Source of the DNA: Phycisphaerales bacterium UBA2421
Lineage (GTDB): Bacteria > Planctomycetota > Phycisphaerae > Tepidisphaerales > Tepidisphaeraceae
DNA: 64,000 nucleotides
NCBI GenBank assembly: GCA_002343075.1
Contig: DDRH01000036.1
Location: 89,068 to 153,067, forward strand
Direction: 5' to 3'
Part shown: positions 44,301 through 52,955 of the stretch, piece after piece
Position numbering within the stretch: the stretch's first letter is position 1
Layout: each line of letters starts with the position of its first letter
Program-made: the position numbers and the translations under genes
Notes under the pieces: model-generated
Told to the model about the DNA's origin: nothing
The model's input: the letters and a program-made list of their open reading frames with translations, nothing else
Databases searched by the model: none

Positions 44301-44810
44301 GCGCACGTCGAAATCGGCATAACCGCTTTCATCCCCAAGGCTTACATCCAGGCCGATCGCCAGCGGCTGGACGTGTATCGGCGCATCACCCGCTGCAGCA
44401 GCATCGAAATGCTGACCGAGCTGACCCAGGATTGCACCGATGCCTTCGGCGAACCGCCGCGTCAGATGTTGGTGTTTCTGGCACTGACCGAGATGCGCAT
44501 TCTGTCCGGGAACTATGGCATCGAGAGCATTATCCGCAAGGACCCCGACGTCGTGCTCACCGTCCGCGACGCCGCGCGCTGCCAGGTCGCGCTCACGGGC
44601 GCGCCCGGCCGGCTGACGGTGCTCGACGATAAGACGATCTATCTACGAATGCCCGCCACCTACCTCGACCCGGAAGTGTGCCTGTTCGTACTGCGCAACT
44701 TGCTGCGCGCGGCGTATGAAAAGGAACTCAAGGCAACTCAAACGGATACGATTAGCATCCCAAATCCGGTACCGTTACCGGCACCCATTGGGCTTACCAA
44801 AGGCCGTTAA
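41382..44810 (+). CDS. mfd: Transcription-repair coupling factor Mfd
   Basis: Removes RNA polymerase stalled at DNA lesions and recruits UvrA for excision repair. The 1142-residue length matches the family. The order of domains is intact: N-terminal UvrB-like region (1-350), a RNA-polymerase-interacting domain containing DYVVHVAHGIAKFTGIQ (about residues 452-468), the DNA translocase with Walker A GDVGYGKTE (about 605-613), a DEEQRFG Walker B/DEAD-type box (about 705) and QRRIIT-like RRGRVGR motif VI (HQLRGRVGRYKHRAYC), then the C-terminal domain 7. The ATG at 41382 lies 48 bases after the preceding gene. Convergent overlap by four bases with the gene on the other strand. Confidence 0.96.
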   Translation: MIQSMISTLPERIGRLLAAPALLDLARLLEKSDAASVSGMWGSSTAAVIAVLRRETDRPVLVVCGHLDEADDLADDIALFGQQRPEVLPALELGGGLGQVSEEQASNRLRLITQLSRGSATVETIIAPIQALMQSVPSKDDLKHLVRTVGVGDMLEPEKLIVWLSEHGYNRLDQVEVPGDFAVRGGIVDVYIPGDIDDPQLDNGDEKQVGLTVRIDFFGDQVESIKRFDLDSLGSKSPLQQVRIMDLKGRLPDLNSGTHLFSYLRPGTIVILWAPLEIAEQAKSYQDRLPDDRGIYPLAAILRNASSFTRLELSQFDQSAAAVHSLVGKAEIPRLRLPVSSLQRFETEAKKAIFELTELATTHDVTVFCENEGEKQRFTELLDQDAPGLRHALSLETGYLHRGFVFNDDHSEPAAAPARPLAFVGHHELFHRYEQRRRVKRVIAGRPVDSFVDLQVGDYVVHVAHGIAKFTGIQTISKDGKNEEYLTLRFADNASLHVPAGRVNLIQKYVGGFHGSPQLSRLGSDSWKKQKDKVSEAVMDMAAELIEVQAARNAELGTPYPPDTMWQHEFEAEFPYTPTQDQVTSADEIKKDMQKTRPMDRLLCGDVGYGKTELAMRAAFKAVEYGKQVAVLVPTTVLAEQHYRSFRERMASYPFRIESISRFKSSKEQKDTVKFAAAGEGDILIGTHRILSKDVNFKDLGLVIVDEEQRFGVTHKERLKKLRSTVDVLTMSATPIPRTLHMSMLGIRDISSLTTAPQDRRSIVTEVMSFDRNRVKLALLRELQREGQVYFVHNRVNNIIEMADEVQQLVPDARILIGHGQMGEGELEDVMMKFIRHEADILVCTTIIESGLDIPNANTIIINNADRFGLSELHQLRGRVGRYKHRAYCYLLLPADRPVTPVASKRLKAIEEYSHLGAGFKIAMRDLELRGAGNILGPEQSGHIATVGYEMYCQLLEEAVRQLKNEPKPTTPEAHVEIGITAFIPKAYIQADRQRLDVYRRITRCSSIEMLTELTQDCTDAFGEPPRQMLVFLALTEMRILSGNYGIESIIRKDPDVVLTVRDAARCQVALTGAPGRLTVLDDKTIYLRMPATYLDPEVCLFVLRNLLRAAYEKELKATQTDTISIPNPVPLPAPIGLTKGR

Positions 44811-45379
44811 CTGCAGACGTTGTACGCCTTCACTTTCTGGCTGCTCAGATCACATTCGAAGACAATTGAAACTTCTTCTGCGTCGCCTGAGGAACCCCAA
44901 ACTGATACGCCGGCGGTCGCGGGCGGCGGGACGACCACGACCAGTTCGGCTGGTTGTCGTTCCGGCAGATTCCAAAATCGATCAGAAAATCGTTTCCAGT
45001 TCATCTTTTGCTTCTTGGCAACCCGAAGCGGCACAAACGGCAAGAGTGCGGGGTAGTCTTCATAAGGCCAGTCTTTCGAGGCAACTCGCGGTGAAATGCT
45101 ATCGATGGTTATCTCGCGCGACGTGAATCGATACGCGATCTGGCAACCAGAGAATCTCATTCCATAAACGAGCGGAAAATCATTGATGCATCCTAGGATA
45201 TCTAACTGCGAACAGTGGAGGCGAGCGATTTGGTGTAGCTTGGTGGATGACTTCGGTATCCCCTTCACTTTCCATTCGATCGGCCCACCGAAAAAGCACC
45301 CAGTGTGCTTGGTCGATGCCACCAAGGGATACTCAATGTTGTTGCAAAAGGCTCGGATGATCGGCTCACTCACAGGCAT
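44807..45379 (-). CDS. Unknown protein, convergent with mfd
   Basis: A 190-residue soluble protein with no signal peptide or membrane helix and no family I recognise. It has a mixed pattern of strands: ITIDSISPR, LPFVPLR, AELVVVVPPPAT and a C-terminal VSIVFECDLSSQKVKAYNVCS. Two Cys pairs are not spaced as a metal site. Its stop codon overlaps the mfd stop by three bases on the opposite strand (convergent overlap), leaving no room for separate terminators. The next gene on the same strand (DinB-like) is upstream by 41 bases, so the two may be co-transcribed. Confidence 0.62.
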   Translation of the reverse strand: MPVSEPIIRAFCNNIEYPLVASTKHTGCFFGGPIEWKVKGIPKSSTKLHQIARLHCSQLDILGCINDFPLVYGMRFSGCQIAYRFTSREITIDSISPRVASKDWPYEDYPALLPFVPLRVAKKQKMNWKRFSDRFWNLPERQPAELVVVVPPPATAGVSVWGSSGDAEEVSIVFECDLSSQKVKAYNVCS

Positions 45380-45420
45380 CTTTTTGGACCTCCTTGAATC
45401 TCTCGCTTTGCTTAAAGCTA

Positions 45421-45918
45421 CTACGCCGGCTGCCGCACGCTGGCCATATAGTCCATTTCCAACGCCTCCCCGCCGAGCCGCTTGATTGCGTTGACGGCTT
45501 GCGCGCGATGGTGCGTTGAATGAATCACACCCTGCAGGATCAGGTCGCGCAGCATTGCCTTGAACAGGCTTCCCCGCGAATCGCGATAGGTTTGCATGAT
45601 ACCAAGGTCGGCCGGCATGATTGAGCGGATGAACGCGTCGCGGCGCGGCCAGAGTTGCTCAAGCATCGTCAAAACCTTGCCCGGATGCTCAGGGCTATCT
45701 TCCGGCGGCCATGCAGTTTCACTCTTCCCTTCCCATCTCGCGAGCCAAACAAGTTCGCCGTGATAGATATGCAGCAGAATTCTGCCGAGCGAGCCGAGGC
45801 CGATGTCGATTGGCTGACCCCACTTCGTCTCCGCAAGTTTTGCCGCCGCCCCGAAGACCAGCCGGTTCATATTGTCGGAGTATTGAAGGAGCGATTGGAT
45901 GGCAGCCGTATCGTTCAT
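45421..45918 (-). CDS. DinB-like four-helix protein
   Basis: A 165-residue protein matching the DinB/YfiT four-helix bundle family, which bind a divalent metal through three His and include thiol transferases. Two likely ligands sit in helices: LLHIYHGELVWLARWE and GVIHSTHHRAQAVNAIKRLGG, whose HSTHHR is typical. The start at 45918 begins MNDTAAIQSLLQYSDNMNRLV; a TTG at 45954 would overlap the next gene by 11 bases and add non-conserved residues. It is downstream of the FAD reductase on the same strand, separated by 25 bases, so probably co-transcribed. Substrate unknown. Confidence 0.8.
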   Translation of the reverse strand: MNDTAAIQSLLQYSDNMNRLVFGAAAKLAETKWGQPIDIGLGSLGRILLHIYHGELVWLARWEGKSETAWPPEDSPEHPGKVLTMLEQLWPRRDAFIRSIMPADLGIMQTYRDSRGSLFKAMLRDLILQGVIHSTHHRAQAVNAIKRLGGEALEMDYMASVRQPA

Positions 45919-45943
45919 AAGGCCCAATCGTACCGGCAGAGGG

Positions 45944-47122
45944 TCATTTGCCAACGAGTCGCATCAGTCCGGCACCGAGGGAGGGAGCGCAGTTGAACAA
46001 CTCGATAGCCGGTGACGCAAGGGCCGGCCGCGAGAAAACTGCCGCCGCGAGGCGGCAAGCGGCCCGGCGGGGCGTCCACACTCGACGAAATTGGTTGCGC
46101 ATCCCAGGTAGGTTCACCGCGCGACTGCTGTTACGGGCGGAAATCAGTTCCGTCGCCACGGTCACCGCCGACTGCATCGCCAGCCCCATTCCCTCGCCGC
46201 CGATCGGCTCCAGCGCCGCTGCCGCGTTCCCGAGCGGGATGACCCCCCGTGGCCAGTGATCCGCCACACCGAAGCGGGGCAGCGGCGCCGCTAGCCAGAC
46301 GCTGCAACGCGTTGCGCCACCAAGTTGGCGATGAAGCTCTCTGTTCTGGCGGGCGAATGAACGAAACAGTCCATCAAGGTCCCCCGCAAATGCCTGAACT
46401 TTTATCGCCGGAACGCTGAAGGAAATGTTGAACTGCTGATCGTCAACCGGGGCGATCCCACCGTAGTGGCCGTCGACGCCGAACAGTTCGATCGCATCGC
46501 GTGGGGCGTCGAGGCCTCTCCAGTGTGATTTGACTCCCAAGTCTCGCGTGGGAACCGGCTTGGAGTTGCCAAGCGCACCCTTTCCGTCGGCGATCAATAC
46601 CCAGTCGGCCCGAATGACTGTGATCGAATTCGAGGCCAAGTCGCGGACGGATAAGAACACCAGATTATCGCCATGACTGAGACGTTCTGCACGGGCAGGC
46701 TGCAAAATACGGCAGCTCCCGGCGGCAAGGCTCAGCAAAGCAGAATCTAGCGCGGTCCGAGAAATACCCCACATCGCGGCGGGCAATTTGAGTTCCAGCC
46801 GTGATCCATCTGCTGTGATGCACACGGTCCGAAGAAGCGGCACTGGATTACACCGCGACCGAAGTTTTTCTCGCAATCCAAGCGACTCAAGTACAGATAG
46901 GCCCAATGTGCTCAGGCACTCTCCGCAGACTTTATCGCGCGGGAAGCGGTGCTGTTCCACGAGCGTGACATCAAAGCCCTCTCGGCCCAGCATGATAGCT
47001 GCGACGCAGCCCGCCGGACCCGCTCCTACGATGACAATCTTCTCGGGGATATGCTCCGGCAGATTATCACTGGGGTGCAACAATGCGTGTGAAACGCCGC
47101 GATCCGGCTTCTGCTTCCGCAT
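45944..47122 (-). CDS. FAD-dependent oxidoreductase of the geranylgeranyl reductase/halogenase type
   Basis: A 392-residue flavoprotein. After a short N-terminal extension, residues 28-45 hold the FAD fingerprint (KIVIVGAGPAGCVAAIML), followed by RFPRDKVCGECLS with the conserved CGE of geranylgeranyl-reductase-like enzymes, and later GLAMQSAVTVATELI near the conserved GD-G motif region (GNAAAALEPIGGEGMGLAM). It probably reduces or oxidises a lipid or quinone-like substrate; some relatives act on isoprenoid or menaquinone side chains. It begins two bases after the stop of the coiled-coil membrane protein gene, so these two are certainly one transcription unit; the DinB-like gene follows. Confidence 0.8.
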   Translation of the reverse strand: MRKQKPDRGVSHALLHPSDNLPEHIPEKIVIVGAGPAGCVAAIMLGREGFDVTLVEQHRFPRDKVCGECLSTLGLSVLESLGLREKLRSRCNPVPLLRTVCITADGSRLELKLPAAMWGISRTALDSALLSLAAGSCRILQPARAERLSHGDNLVFLSVRDLASNSITVIRADWVLIADGKGALGNSKPVPTRDLGVKSHWRGLDAPRDAIELFGVDGHYGGIAPVDDQQFNISFSVPAIKVQAFAGDLDGLFRSFARQNRELHRQLGGATRCSVWLAAPLPRFGVADHWPRGVIPLGNAAAALEPIGGEGMGLAMQSAVTVATELISARNSSRAVNLPGMRNQFRRVWTPRRAACRLAAAVFSRPALASPAIELFNCAPSLGAGLMRLVGK

Positions 47123-47123
47123 C

Positions 47124-48104
47124 TTAGGTGACCGCGCCTACCGGCTCGCCGGCCCGTTGGCGGAGCGTGTCCATATGCTCCCGTACTTCCTTTGCCATCT
47201 GGGTATTCGGGAAATCTCGAATGACCGCATCGCCAATTCTCAGTGCCTCGTGCCAGTTCCCTTCATGCACTGCTCCGGCAAACTGGCCACGTAACTGCTC
47301 CAGCTTCGTCTTGAGTATTGCACGTGCAGTCTCCTGCAGCGATTCGGCTTCGGTCTTGGATAGATATGGATCGAGCCTCTTGAGCAATTCGATCGCGGCG
47401 TCGACATCTCTGCGGCTTACCGCATCGTTGAAGCTATCTGTAAGTTGCGTCTTATGCTGCTGCCGTCGGTTGTCAATATCCGCCTTGAGATTGCGGACCT
47501 GCTCATGATCGCCGTAGCGCTTCAGCAGCAACTCTGCCTCGCGATGCGCCGCCGCCCAACGCTCAGCGCGGGCTAGCTTATCAATCTGCGTCACACCATC
47601 AGCAATGTGACGCCGCAGATTCTCGCTGCGTTTGTCTTCAATCACCTGGCGGAAGTGCTCGGCTTCCTGCCTGTTGCCGAAGCTATTTTCCATCTCATCG
47701 GCCAACCGCCACGCGGCTTCGTAATCAGTGCGGGCAATCTCTTCCTGGATTGCAAAGCGGAGCGCATCACGATCTTTGTTACGGTAGGCGATCGACTTGC
47801 CACGATCTGAAAGCAACTGTTGTTCGCTGATCAGATTCAGCATGACAGAAAATTGTTCCATCCGTTCGGCGATCGGGCCAATCTGGGTATTTAACTCCGT
47901 GGAAGTTTGGCCGCGCGAGGCCGCGATCGTCCCTGCCAGCGACCATGCGAGCAAGGTCACTACCGTACAACCGGCTCCGGTTGCGAGGAGTACCCACCCC
48001 TGCCCACGCGTTGCCAGATATACACCCGCCGCTGTGATGATGAGCGCGAGCACGAGAACCAGAAAGAATACTGGCGTGAACGATACTGAGCGCGGTTGAT
48101 CCAC
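47124..48104 (-). CDS. Membrane protein with long coiled coil
   Basis: A 326-residue protein with two N-terminal hydrophobic helices (about residues 13-32 and 41-59) and then a long charged helical region (about 80-310) with heptad-like repeats, including EHFRQVIEDKRSEN, KLARAERWAAAHREAEL and LKRLDPYLSKTEAESL. It begins with GTG at 48104. No known family recognised; TPR-like character in part of the helical region is possible. The FAD reductase gene begins two bases downstream, so the two are coupled. A tiny membrane protein gene lies upstream (48251-48391). Confidence 0.72.
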   Translation of the reverse strand: MDQPRSVSFTPVFFLVLVLALIITAAGVYLATRGQGWVLLATGAGCTVVTLLAWSLAGTIAASRGQTSTELNTQIGPIAERMEQFSVMLNLISEQQLLSDRGKSIAYRNKDRDALRFAIQEEIARTDYEAAWRLADEMENSFGNRQEAEHFRQVIEDKRSENLRRHIADGVTQIDKLARAERWAAAHREAELLLKRYGDHEQVRNLKADIDNRRQQHKTQLTDSFNDAVSRRDVDAAIELLKRLDPYLSKTEAESLQETARAILKTKLEQLRGQFAGAVHEGNWHEALRIGDAVIRDFPNTQMAKEVREHMDTLRQRAGEPVGAVT

Positions 48105-48250
48105 GGCGTCACCTCAGCAAAAGAGTTATGGACGACCGAGTTGAACTTCCTCGGTTACGCCACAGCATATTCTATGCCAAGTCCACCGCTCGGGCGCAAC
48201 AGAACTTCGGAAATGACAGGCGGTTAGGGGAAGTTATCCGCAATTCGTGC

Positions 48251-48391
48251 CTACGACGGATCGTGACCAAGCTGATCGATTGCCATTCGCTCAACTTCCT
48301 TCGCCTGTACGCGCCGAGCGCGCTCCCCGCTGACGACGCAGAGGGCGACCCAGCCTATCAAAGCGCACCCGGCAAGCAAAAGCCAATTCAT
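48251..48391 (-). CDS. Small single-helix membrane protein (tentative)
   Basis: A 46-codon frame starting with ATG at 48391 and ending TAG at 48251: MNWLLLAGCALIGWVALCVV forms a clear hydrophobic helix, followed by a charged C terminus (SGERARRVQAKEVERM and on). A Cys in the first helix could be a lipid attachment but stands too close to the N terminus for a classical lipobox. No strong SD precedes it. It occupies the gap between rsmB and the coiled-coil membrane gene, all on the minus strand. It is too short to assign a function, and codon bias alone cannot prove it is real. Confidence 0.42.
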   Translation of the reverse strand: MNWLLLAGCALIGWVALCVVSGERARRVQAKEVERMAIDQLGHDPS

Positions 48392-48441
48392 GCTCAAGCA
48401 ATATCGGCAAAACTCGAAGAAGGATGCAAAATCAAGCCCGC

Positions 48442-49728
48442 CTAAGAACGCCGGGCAGCAAATCGCTGCATCACTGCCACAAATCCGCCGTCGTGGTACG
48501 CCGTCGGGGTCGACGCGTCACCCGCTGGAAAAGTTGTGACACTGGACAGAACAGAGAAATCGCGTCGTTCCGTGAACACTCTTTCAAGCAGGATCTCGTT
48601 CTCTTCCGGCCAGATTGAACAAGTGCTGTAAATCAACAGCCCTCCTGCAGCAACGCTATCGAATGTGTCGAACAATACCTTCCGTTGCAGTTCAATCAAC
48701 GACTTGAGCGTGGCCTTATCCTGCCGAAAGCGGGCTTCGGCGCGGCGAGGTAGCACTCCGCTATTGCTGCATGGCGCATCGATCAAAACGCGGTCAAAGC
48801 GTGCCGGAAGCACATGGCTTGCTTCTTTCACCCACTCGGCTTCGACAACTCCGACGTTGTTCACGTTCCGACTGATCAATGCACTTCTCAACAGCGCGCA
48901 GCGGTCGGGGTTGGGGTCCATTGCAAACACCTTGCCACCGGGTCCCACCAAGCGACTGATTTGCAGCGTTTTTGTACCCACGCCGGCGCATCGGTCAAGC
49001 ACACTCATTCCCCGCTCGATCCGCATGAAACTCGCGACGGCCGCTGCCGTTGGATCTTGCACGTGGGCAAGGTTTTTTGAGGACCACAGTGCAAAATGTG
49101 AGTGCTTTGCACCGGCCACGACGTACGCAGGGTGACCGGACTCATGCAGAGAAAATGCAACCCCGGGGGCTGAAACTGAGCTTACATCGACACCTTCGGC
49201 AAGTTGGAGAATTGTCGGAGGCTCAGCGTTGTCTCGACGACAAAATGCGATCGCTTCGTCTCGATCATCGAGCAGCTTGGCGAGCTTCTTTACCAACTCT
49301 TCGGGGTGTGAGAGCCGGATGGCAGGGTCTACTTCCTGATCCGCTGGGTCGGGCTCACGCGTGGCGTTCCGTAACACCGCATTCACTAGCCCTGCAGCGC
49401 TCTTGCGGCCAAAGCGGCGGGTTTGCTCGACCGCCTCATCAATCGCGGCACGGGCAGGAATACGATCAAGAAATCGTAGTTGATACAGTCCAATCGCCAG
49501 AATCTTCTGAACCAGCCCATCGATGCTGCCCAAGTCTCGATTGCTATGGTACGAGGCTAAGTGCTGTAGCCATAATAAGTTCTTAACCACACCTATGTGT
49601 AACCGGTCGGCCAAGGCCAAATCCCGAGGGTCCTTTGGCTGAGGGACCGGTCGCCGCAACTCTTGCGCTGGCCAGCCGGGCAGTTTGTGTAAATCTAGCT
49701 GAAAGAGAGCGTAGTCGCGTGCGGCCAT
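48442..49728 (-). CDS. rsmB: 16S rRNA (cytosine-967-C5)-methyltransferase RsmB (Sun)
   Basis: Methylates C967 of 16S rRNA. The 428-residue protein has the expected two parts: an N-terminal NusB-like helical domain (about 1-150) and the C-terminal SAM-binding methyltransferase (about 200-428). The key residues are visible: SAM-binding DRCAGVGTKTLQI, catalytic Cys in DAPCSNSG (motif IV), and the second Cys in YSTCSIWPEENE (motif VI). It is upstream of the small membrane peptide and downstream of fmt and def on the same strand, which is the common fmt-rsmB translation-initiation cluster order in reverse. Confidence 0.94.
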   Translation of the reverse strand: MAARDYALFQLDLHKLPGWPAQELRRPVPQPKDPRDLALADRLHIGVVKNLLWLQHLASYHSNRDLGSIDGLVQKILAIGLYQLRFLDRIPARAAIDEAVEQTRRFGRKSAAGLVNAVLRNATREPDPADQEVDPAIRLSHPEELVKKLAKLLDDRDEAIAFCRRDNAEPPTILQLAEGVDVSSVSAPGVAFSLHESGHPAYVVAGAKHSHFALWSSKNLAHVQDPTAAAVASFMRIERGMSVLDRCAGVGTKTLQISRLVGPGGKVFAMDPNPDRCALLRSALISRNVNNVGVVEAEWVKEASHVLPARFDRVLIDAPCSNSGVLPRRAEARFRQDKATLKSLIELQRKVLFDTFDSVAAGGLLIYSTCSIWPEENEILLERVFTERRDFSVLSSVTTFPAGDASTPTAYHDGGFVAVMQRFAARRS

Positions 49729-49765
49729 ATGCTGAGGTTACCTCTTCCCGGCTGCTGGGCTGGAA

Positions 49766-50701
49766 TCAAAGTGATTCAAGCCTCATACCGGCCTGCCAGG
49801 AATGTCCATTTTTATACGCTTCGAGGGTCATCGGCCTCTTGCCTTCAGGCAGGAGTTCTACAATCTGCAGTCGCCCTGTTCCGCAACACACCAGCCCAGT
49901 CTCGTCGATTTCCCCGGGCTTATAGGATGCATCGCGCGCGGCCGCATTTTGAATCGCTCGAACCAGCACAATCCGACCCAGCTCATTCTCGCTTGCCATC
50001 AATCGCACGCGGCAACCTGGCCACGGATACATGCCTCGGATCTGCCTACCGAGTTGCTCTGCGGGCAATGTGAAGTCGAGCCGGCTGGTGTTGCGCGACA
50101 GTTTCCGCGCGAGCGTTGCCTGGGCATGCTCTTGTTCCACCTCAACGGCCACGCCGCGGGCAAGTTCGTCGATTACGCGCCTAATCAACCCGGCACCATC
50201 TTCGGCGAGACGGTCGTGCAGCTCTCCGGCAGTTTCAAGTGGTGCGATCTCCAGGCTTGACTGCCCTAAAACTGCACCAGCATCCATTTTTTGAGCGAGG
50301 CGAATGATCGAGTTACCCGCGACCGATTCACCCGCAATGATGGCCGCATTGATCGGTGCAGCACCGCGGTACTTCGGCAAGATTGACGCATGCAAGTTGA
50401 TTGCTTGGAGCCGTGGGTGGTTGATAACGAAATCAGATATTTTCTGCCCGAACGCTATCACAACCAACAAATCGGCCGCGGGTAGTTGCTCGGCGTTGAT
50501 GTCAGACGATCGGACAAGCGGCAACTGGGCGGACTGAGCAAAATGCGCGACCGGCGTCGGAGAAAGCTTCATTCCACGACCGGCGGGACGGTCGGGCTGG
50601 GTGTAGACCTGTATGATTTGGTGCTCCGATGCGACTATCGCCCGGAGCGATGGTAAGCCAAACTCACCGGCACCTGCGAAAATGATGCGTAAAGATGGCA
50701 T
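49766..50701 (-). CDS. fmt: Methionyl-tRNA formyltransferase
   Basis: Formylates initiator methionyl-tRNA using 10-formyl-tetrahydrofolate. The 311-residue length is standard. The N-terminal formyltransferase domain has the SLRIIFAGAGEFGLPSLRAI start, the binding loop NLHASILPKYRGAAPI (catalytic His in HASILP) and the conserved QKMDAGAVLGQ. The C-terminal OB-like domain is present (about 205-311). It lies between def (upstream, 27-base gap) and rsmB (downstream, 37-base gap) on the minus strand, a classical translation-initiation cluster. Confidence 0.95.
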   Translation of the reverse strand: MPSLRIIFAGAGEFGLPSLRAIVASEHQIIQVYTQPDRPAGRGMKLSPTPVAHFAQSAQLPLVRSSDINAEQLPAADLLVVIAFGQKISDFVINHPRLQAINLHASILPKYRGAAPINAAIIAGESVAGNSIIRLAQKMDAGAVLGQSSLEIAPLETAGELHDRLAEDGAGLIRRVIDELARGVAVEVEQEHAQATLARKLSRNTSRLDFTLPAEQLGRQIRGMYPWPGCRVRLMASENELGRIVLVRAIQNAAARDASYKPGEIDETGLVCCGTGRLQIVELLPEGKRPMTLEAYKNGHSWQAGMRLESL

Positions 50702-50728
50702 AAATGTGGTGGTTGCCAGAGCGTCCTG

Positions 50729-51322
50729 TCAGCGGCGAGACCGGCGTCTCTTAGCCGCAGGCGGGGCGGGGTGGGCGGCGGCATACGCCTCTTCGAGCTG
50801 CTTCAACTTCTTACGTGCAGCGAGCTTATCGAGCGGCCCCATTTTGTCGAGCAGCAGAATGCCGTCGAGATGATCATTCTCATGCTGCCAGATCCGGGCA
50901 ACATAGCCATCGGCCTCTTCTCGAAATCGCTCGCCGTTCAAGTCCTGTGCATCAATCTGCAGCCGCTTTGAGCGAACCACATCGACACGAATCTCCGGCA
51001 GACTCAGGCAGCCCTCTTCGGCGGTCTCTTCGCCAGCCGGGGCGGAGAGCACGGGGTTGACATAGACTTGGTCATCTCCGGGCTTTCCCGTCGGGTTTAT
51101 GACGAACATACGGAGGTTAATCCCCACCTGCGGCGCAGCCAAGCCAACCCCTTTATCACCTCGCATCAACTCTATCATGCGAGCGGCCAGATCGCGAAGA
51201 GAAGGGTCAAACCTCGCGACGGCAGCGCTGATGCGCCTTAACGCCGGGTGCGGGTAGCGGACTATTGTGATGCCCGAGAGATTTACAGGCGCTTCAGGTA
51301 GTTCAGGCGGCTTCATTGGCAT
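50729..51322 (-). CDS. def: Peptide deformylase
   Basis: Removes the formyl group from the N-terminal methionine of nascent proteins, using Fe2+ or Zn2+. The three signature blocks are intact: GVGLAAPQVG (motif 1), EEGCLSLPE with the metal-binding Cys (motif 2) and WQHENDHLDGILLLDKM with HEXXH (motif 3). The start at 51322 gives MPMKPPELPEAPVN; an upstream in-frame ATG at 51370 is possible but adds non-conserved residues. The C terminus is Arg-rich (KRRRSRR). It heads the def-fmt-rsmB cluster on the minus strand, with 27 bases to fmt. Confidence 0.95.
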   Translation of the reverse strand: MPMKPPELPEAPVNLSGITIVRYPHPALRRISAAVARFDPSLRDLAARMIELMRGDKGVGLAAPQVGINLRMFVINPTGKPGDDQVYVNPVLSAPAGEETAEEGCLSLPEIRVDVVRSKRLQIDAQDLNGERFREEADGYVARIWQHENDHLDGILLLDKMGPLDKLAARKKLKQLEEAYAAAHPAPPAAKRRRSRR

Positions 51323-51508
51323 AACTCGTAAGTGCAGACAGTAGATGAATTTGTTGACAGCTTCAACCATCGCCCGTTAAAGTCGCGAATGGTTTGAATG
51401 GCCCGATTTGCCGAGCGAGTGTTCGCTCGGCGGTTGCACCGCTATTATGTGAACTGGCGTGGCTGTGCGGGGCCGCGCAGAGTTTTCTCGAAGGAAGCAG
51501 GACAGGTC

Positions 51509-52942
51509 GTGGCTGAGTTTCCTGAAGGCTACCGTATCACTCCCGACGAAGATCGCGCCAAAGCGCAGCGATTTTTTGAACCCGCTGCCACCCGCGCCGC
51601 TGCTGGTCAATACGATTACGCGATCGAACTCTATCTCCAAGGCCTTAACCTCGATCCCGATGCTGTCGAAGCACACAAAGCGCTGCGAGATATGTCCCTG
51701 CGCAGGAAGGCAAGTGGGGGCAAAGCCCTGGGCATGCTTGATAAGATGAAGATTAAATCGAGCAAAGAAGATAAGCAGAACATGCTCAACGCCGAAAAGC
51801 TCCTCGCTTACGACCCGGGCGAACGATCATACATGGCGGATGTGTTTCAGAATTCCATAAAAGCCGGCTGCTTTGAGACAGCACTCTGGATGGGTCCGAC
51901 CCTGCTGCAAGCGAATGTGAGTCACCCCAAGGCTGACATCAAGTACTTTTTTGTCTTGCGTGACGGCTACAAACAGCTCAATCGATGGAAGCTCGCCTCA
52001 GAGGCTCTAGCTTATGCGGTTCAAATGCGTCCCGAGGATATGGACCTGAACCGCGAGCAGCGCGACCTTGCCACGCTCAATGCCATGCAGGAGGGCAATT
52101 ACGAGCAGGGAGACTTTCGGCAAAGCATGCGCGATGTCGACAGGCAGCAATCGCTGATGGAGCAGGACCGGGAAATTCATACGGTTGATGCGATGACTCG
52201 GCAGATAAACGAAGCCGAACAGGAGTATCGCGCCGACCCGCTGGAAACCGGCAAACTAATGCGATACGTCGAAGTCTTGAGCAAAACCGACGATAGCGAG
52301 TACGAGAACAAGGCTATAGAAGTCCTCGAGGAGGCGCACAAGCGAACAAAACAGTATCGCTTTCGCCTCGCAATCCACCGTATACAGATGAAGCAGATGG
52401 ACCGCATGGAGCGGGCGATGCGTGCCGAGGTCGCCGCCAATAAGGCCGATGAGTCGCTGCTCAAGGATTACAAGGCCTACCTCAAGGAAAAGTACGAGCG
52501 TGAGCTCGCGATTTTTACTGAAGCGTCGGAGGAGTATCCTACCGATATGACCCTGAAGTATGAGGCGTCGCTTCGGTTGATTCGCCTTAACAGGCATGAT
52601 GAGGCGATCCCGGCGCTTCAACTGGTTCGAGGCGACCCGAAATATCGGACAGATGGCTCGATTCTGCTCGGCCAGGCATTTCTGAATGCCGGTTTTCCCG
52701 ATGAAGCGGCCGACACCTTTGCCCACGCTTCGGAAGAGTATCAGGTGCGGAACGATCCCAAATCGCTCCAAATCTACTATTGGTGGGGACGGTCGCTTGA
52801 GGCAAAAACTCCCCCAGATACGCCGGCTGCATTGAAGTGTTACAGCCAGGTGTTTCAATGGAATGCAGCATATCTCGATGTGGGACAACGAATTAGACGC
52901 CTGCGGGCCGGGCCGACACAGACCCCACCCGCGGTGCAATAG
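51509..52942 (+). CDS. TPR protein of the planctomycete type
   Basis: A 477-residue cytosolic-looking protein with no signal peptide or membrane segment. The region 20-60 starts the first TPR helices (DRAKAQRFFEPAATRAAAGQYDYAIEL), and further tetratricopeptide-like or coiled helices run to about residue 440, with a long charged stretch near the middle (EQDREIHTVDAMTRQINEAEQEYRAD, partly shown) and repeats such as ALQLVRGDPKYRTDG. The GTG at 51509 is preferred because AGGA at 51499-51502 precedes it at a normal distance and the start MAEFPEGYRITPDE begins the conserved part; the frame is open from 51398 upstream. Role unknown, probably a scaffold. Confidence 0.74.
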   Translation: MAEFPEGYRITPDEDRAKAQRFFEPAATRAAAGQYDYAIELYLQGLNLDPDAVEAHKALRDMSLRRKASGGKALGMLDKMKIKSSKEDKQNMLNAEKLLAYDPGERSYMADVFQNSIKAGCFETALWMGPTLLQANVSHPKADIKYFFVLRDGYKQLNRWKLASEALAYAVQMRPEDMDLNREQRDLATLNAMQEGNYEQGDFRQSMRDVDRQQSLMEQDREIHTVDAMTRQINEAEQEYRADPLETGKLMRYVEVLSKTDDSEYENKAIEVLEEAHKRTKQYRFRLAIHRIQMKQMDRMERAMRAEVAANKADESLLKDYKAYLKEKYERELAIFTEASEEYPTDMTLKYEASLRLIRLNRHDEAIPALQLVRGDPKYRTDGSILLGQAFLNAGFPDEAADTFAHASEEYQVRNDPKSLQIYYWWGRSLEAKTPPDTPAALKCYSQVFQWNAAYLDVGQRIRRLRAGPTQTPPAVQ

Positions 52943-52955
52943 TTGCCCCGCATAC

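Noticed and set aside
48128-48445. Plus-strand frame of 105 codons between rsmB and the coiled-coil gene
   Set aside because: Lies opposite a hydrophobic small frame on the operon strand and shows no domain or ribosome site.
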